A program made the translations under genes and the position numbers. The notes beneath the pieces were generated by a model, which did no database searches, had not been told where the DNA came from, and saw only the letters and a list, made by a program, of their open reading frames with translations. A stretch of 11,869 nucleotides of DNA, from positions 1 to 11,869 of the forward strand of contig JAHEGL010000014.1 of NCBI GenBank assembly GCA_024645145.1. The letters run 5' to 3'. Shown here piece by piece: positions 11,744 through 11,869 of this stretch (the stretch's first letter is position 1; each line of letters starts with the position of its first letter). This stretch comes from Planktotalea sp. (lineage in GTDB: Bacteria > Pseudomonadota > Alphaproteobacteria > Rhodobacterales > Rhodobacteraceae).

Positions 11744-11869
11744 TTACTCGACTGATGTTCCAAACAGAGCAATTGCAAACCCTAACAGGGCCACACCTCC
11801 ATAGAATGCTGCACGTACAGGATGTTGACCGCGCCATGCGCGCAGAGCAGCTATCCCTCCCTGAATGGC
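11744..11869 (-). CDS. Unidentified membrane protein, C-terminal fragment (runs off the right edge)
   Basis: On the - strand a frame open from the window edge reads 41 residues to a TAA at 11744-11746. It contains a basic segment (ALRAWRGQHPVRAAF) followed by one clear transmembrane helix (YGGVALLGFAIALFG) and a short TSVE end. The composition, basic loop then helix then short tail, is that of the last membrane segment of a small inner-membrane protein. The family cannot be named from so little. The gene converges with sfsA, leaving 87 bases between the stops that hold no recognisable gene or strong terminator. Confidence 0.5.
   Translation of the reverse strand, partial: AIQGGIAALRAWRGQHPVRAAFYGGVALLGFAIALFGTSVE

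Overview
The window reads as a stretch of alphaproteobacterial chromosome, most probably from a Rhodobacterales (Roseobacter-type) marine bacterium of moderate GC content. The best markers are the rpsU gene divergently transcribed from a COQ9-family gene, an arrangement for which that family was once named, a quinone oxidoreductase start beyond COQ9, and a small acidic protein of the TIGR02300 type. Nothing indicates a phage, integrative element, CRISPR array or defence system; most genes are vertically inherited household types. The assignment to order is an inference from gene families, not from a phylogenetic test.

Layout, left to right. Positions 1-1330 hold the edge of a quinone oxidoreductase gene (-), COQ9 (-), a compact divergent promoter region, rpsU (+) and its terminator. 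Positions 1330-3118 hold a tandem pair of CAP-domain (SCP/PR-1) lipoproteins on the + strand. The first copy is interrupted by an in-frame TGA exactly where the second copy has Trp. The second copy is intact, starts with GTG and shows substitutions in the domain. A 25-base stretch at the rpsU stop codon recurs upstream of copy 2 and looks like the footprint of the duplication. Positions 3127-3625 hold tRNA-Ala(GGC) and the acidic TIGR02300-type gene, both on the - strand. Positions 3731-7219 hold a YgjP-type metalloprotease (+), an FCD-type GntR regulator (+) with a perfect 12-base palindrome just before its start, a fold-type I aminotransferase (-) and an ornithine cyclodeaminase-family gene (+). 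The last two diverge from only 27 bases and may form one amino-acid module with the regulator.

Positions 7199-10903 are a tight five-gene run on the - strand: CinA-type domain protein, GNAT acetyltransferase, AhpD-like peroxidase-related enzyme, OmpA-family envelope protein and a VIT1/CCC1-type metal transporter. The gaps are an overlap of 1, then 4, 9 and 30 bases, so a single transcript is likely. Its last gene overlaps the end of the cyclodeaminase gene by 21 bases tail to tail. sfsA (+) diverges from cinA through a 48-base spacer in which the two -10 elements appear to share bases, and sfsA may be made from a leaderless mRNA. The right edge holds the C-terminus of an unidentified membrane protein (-).

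No clearly new multi-gene system is evident. The items most worth checking are the decaying CAP lipoprotein pair, the GntR/aminotransferase/cyclodeaminase module and the five-gene operon joining envelope, peroxidase-like and metal-transport functions.
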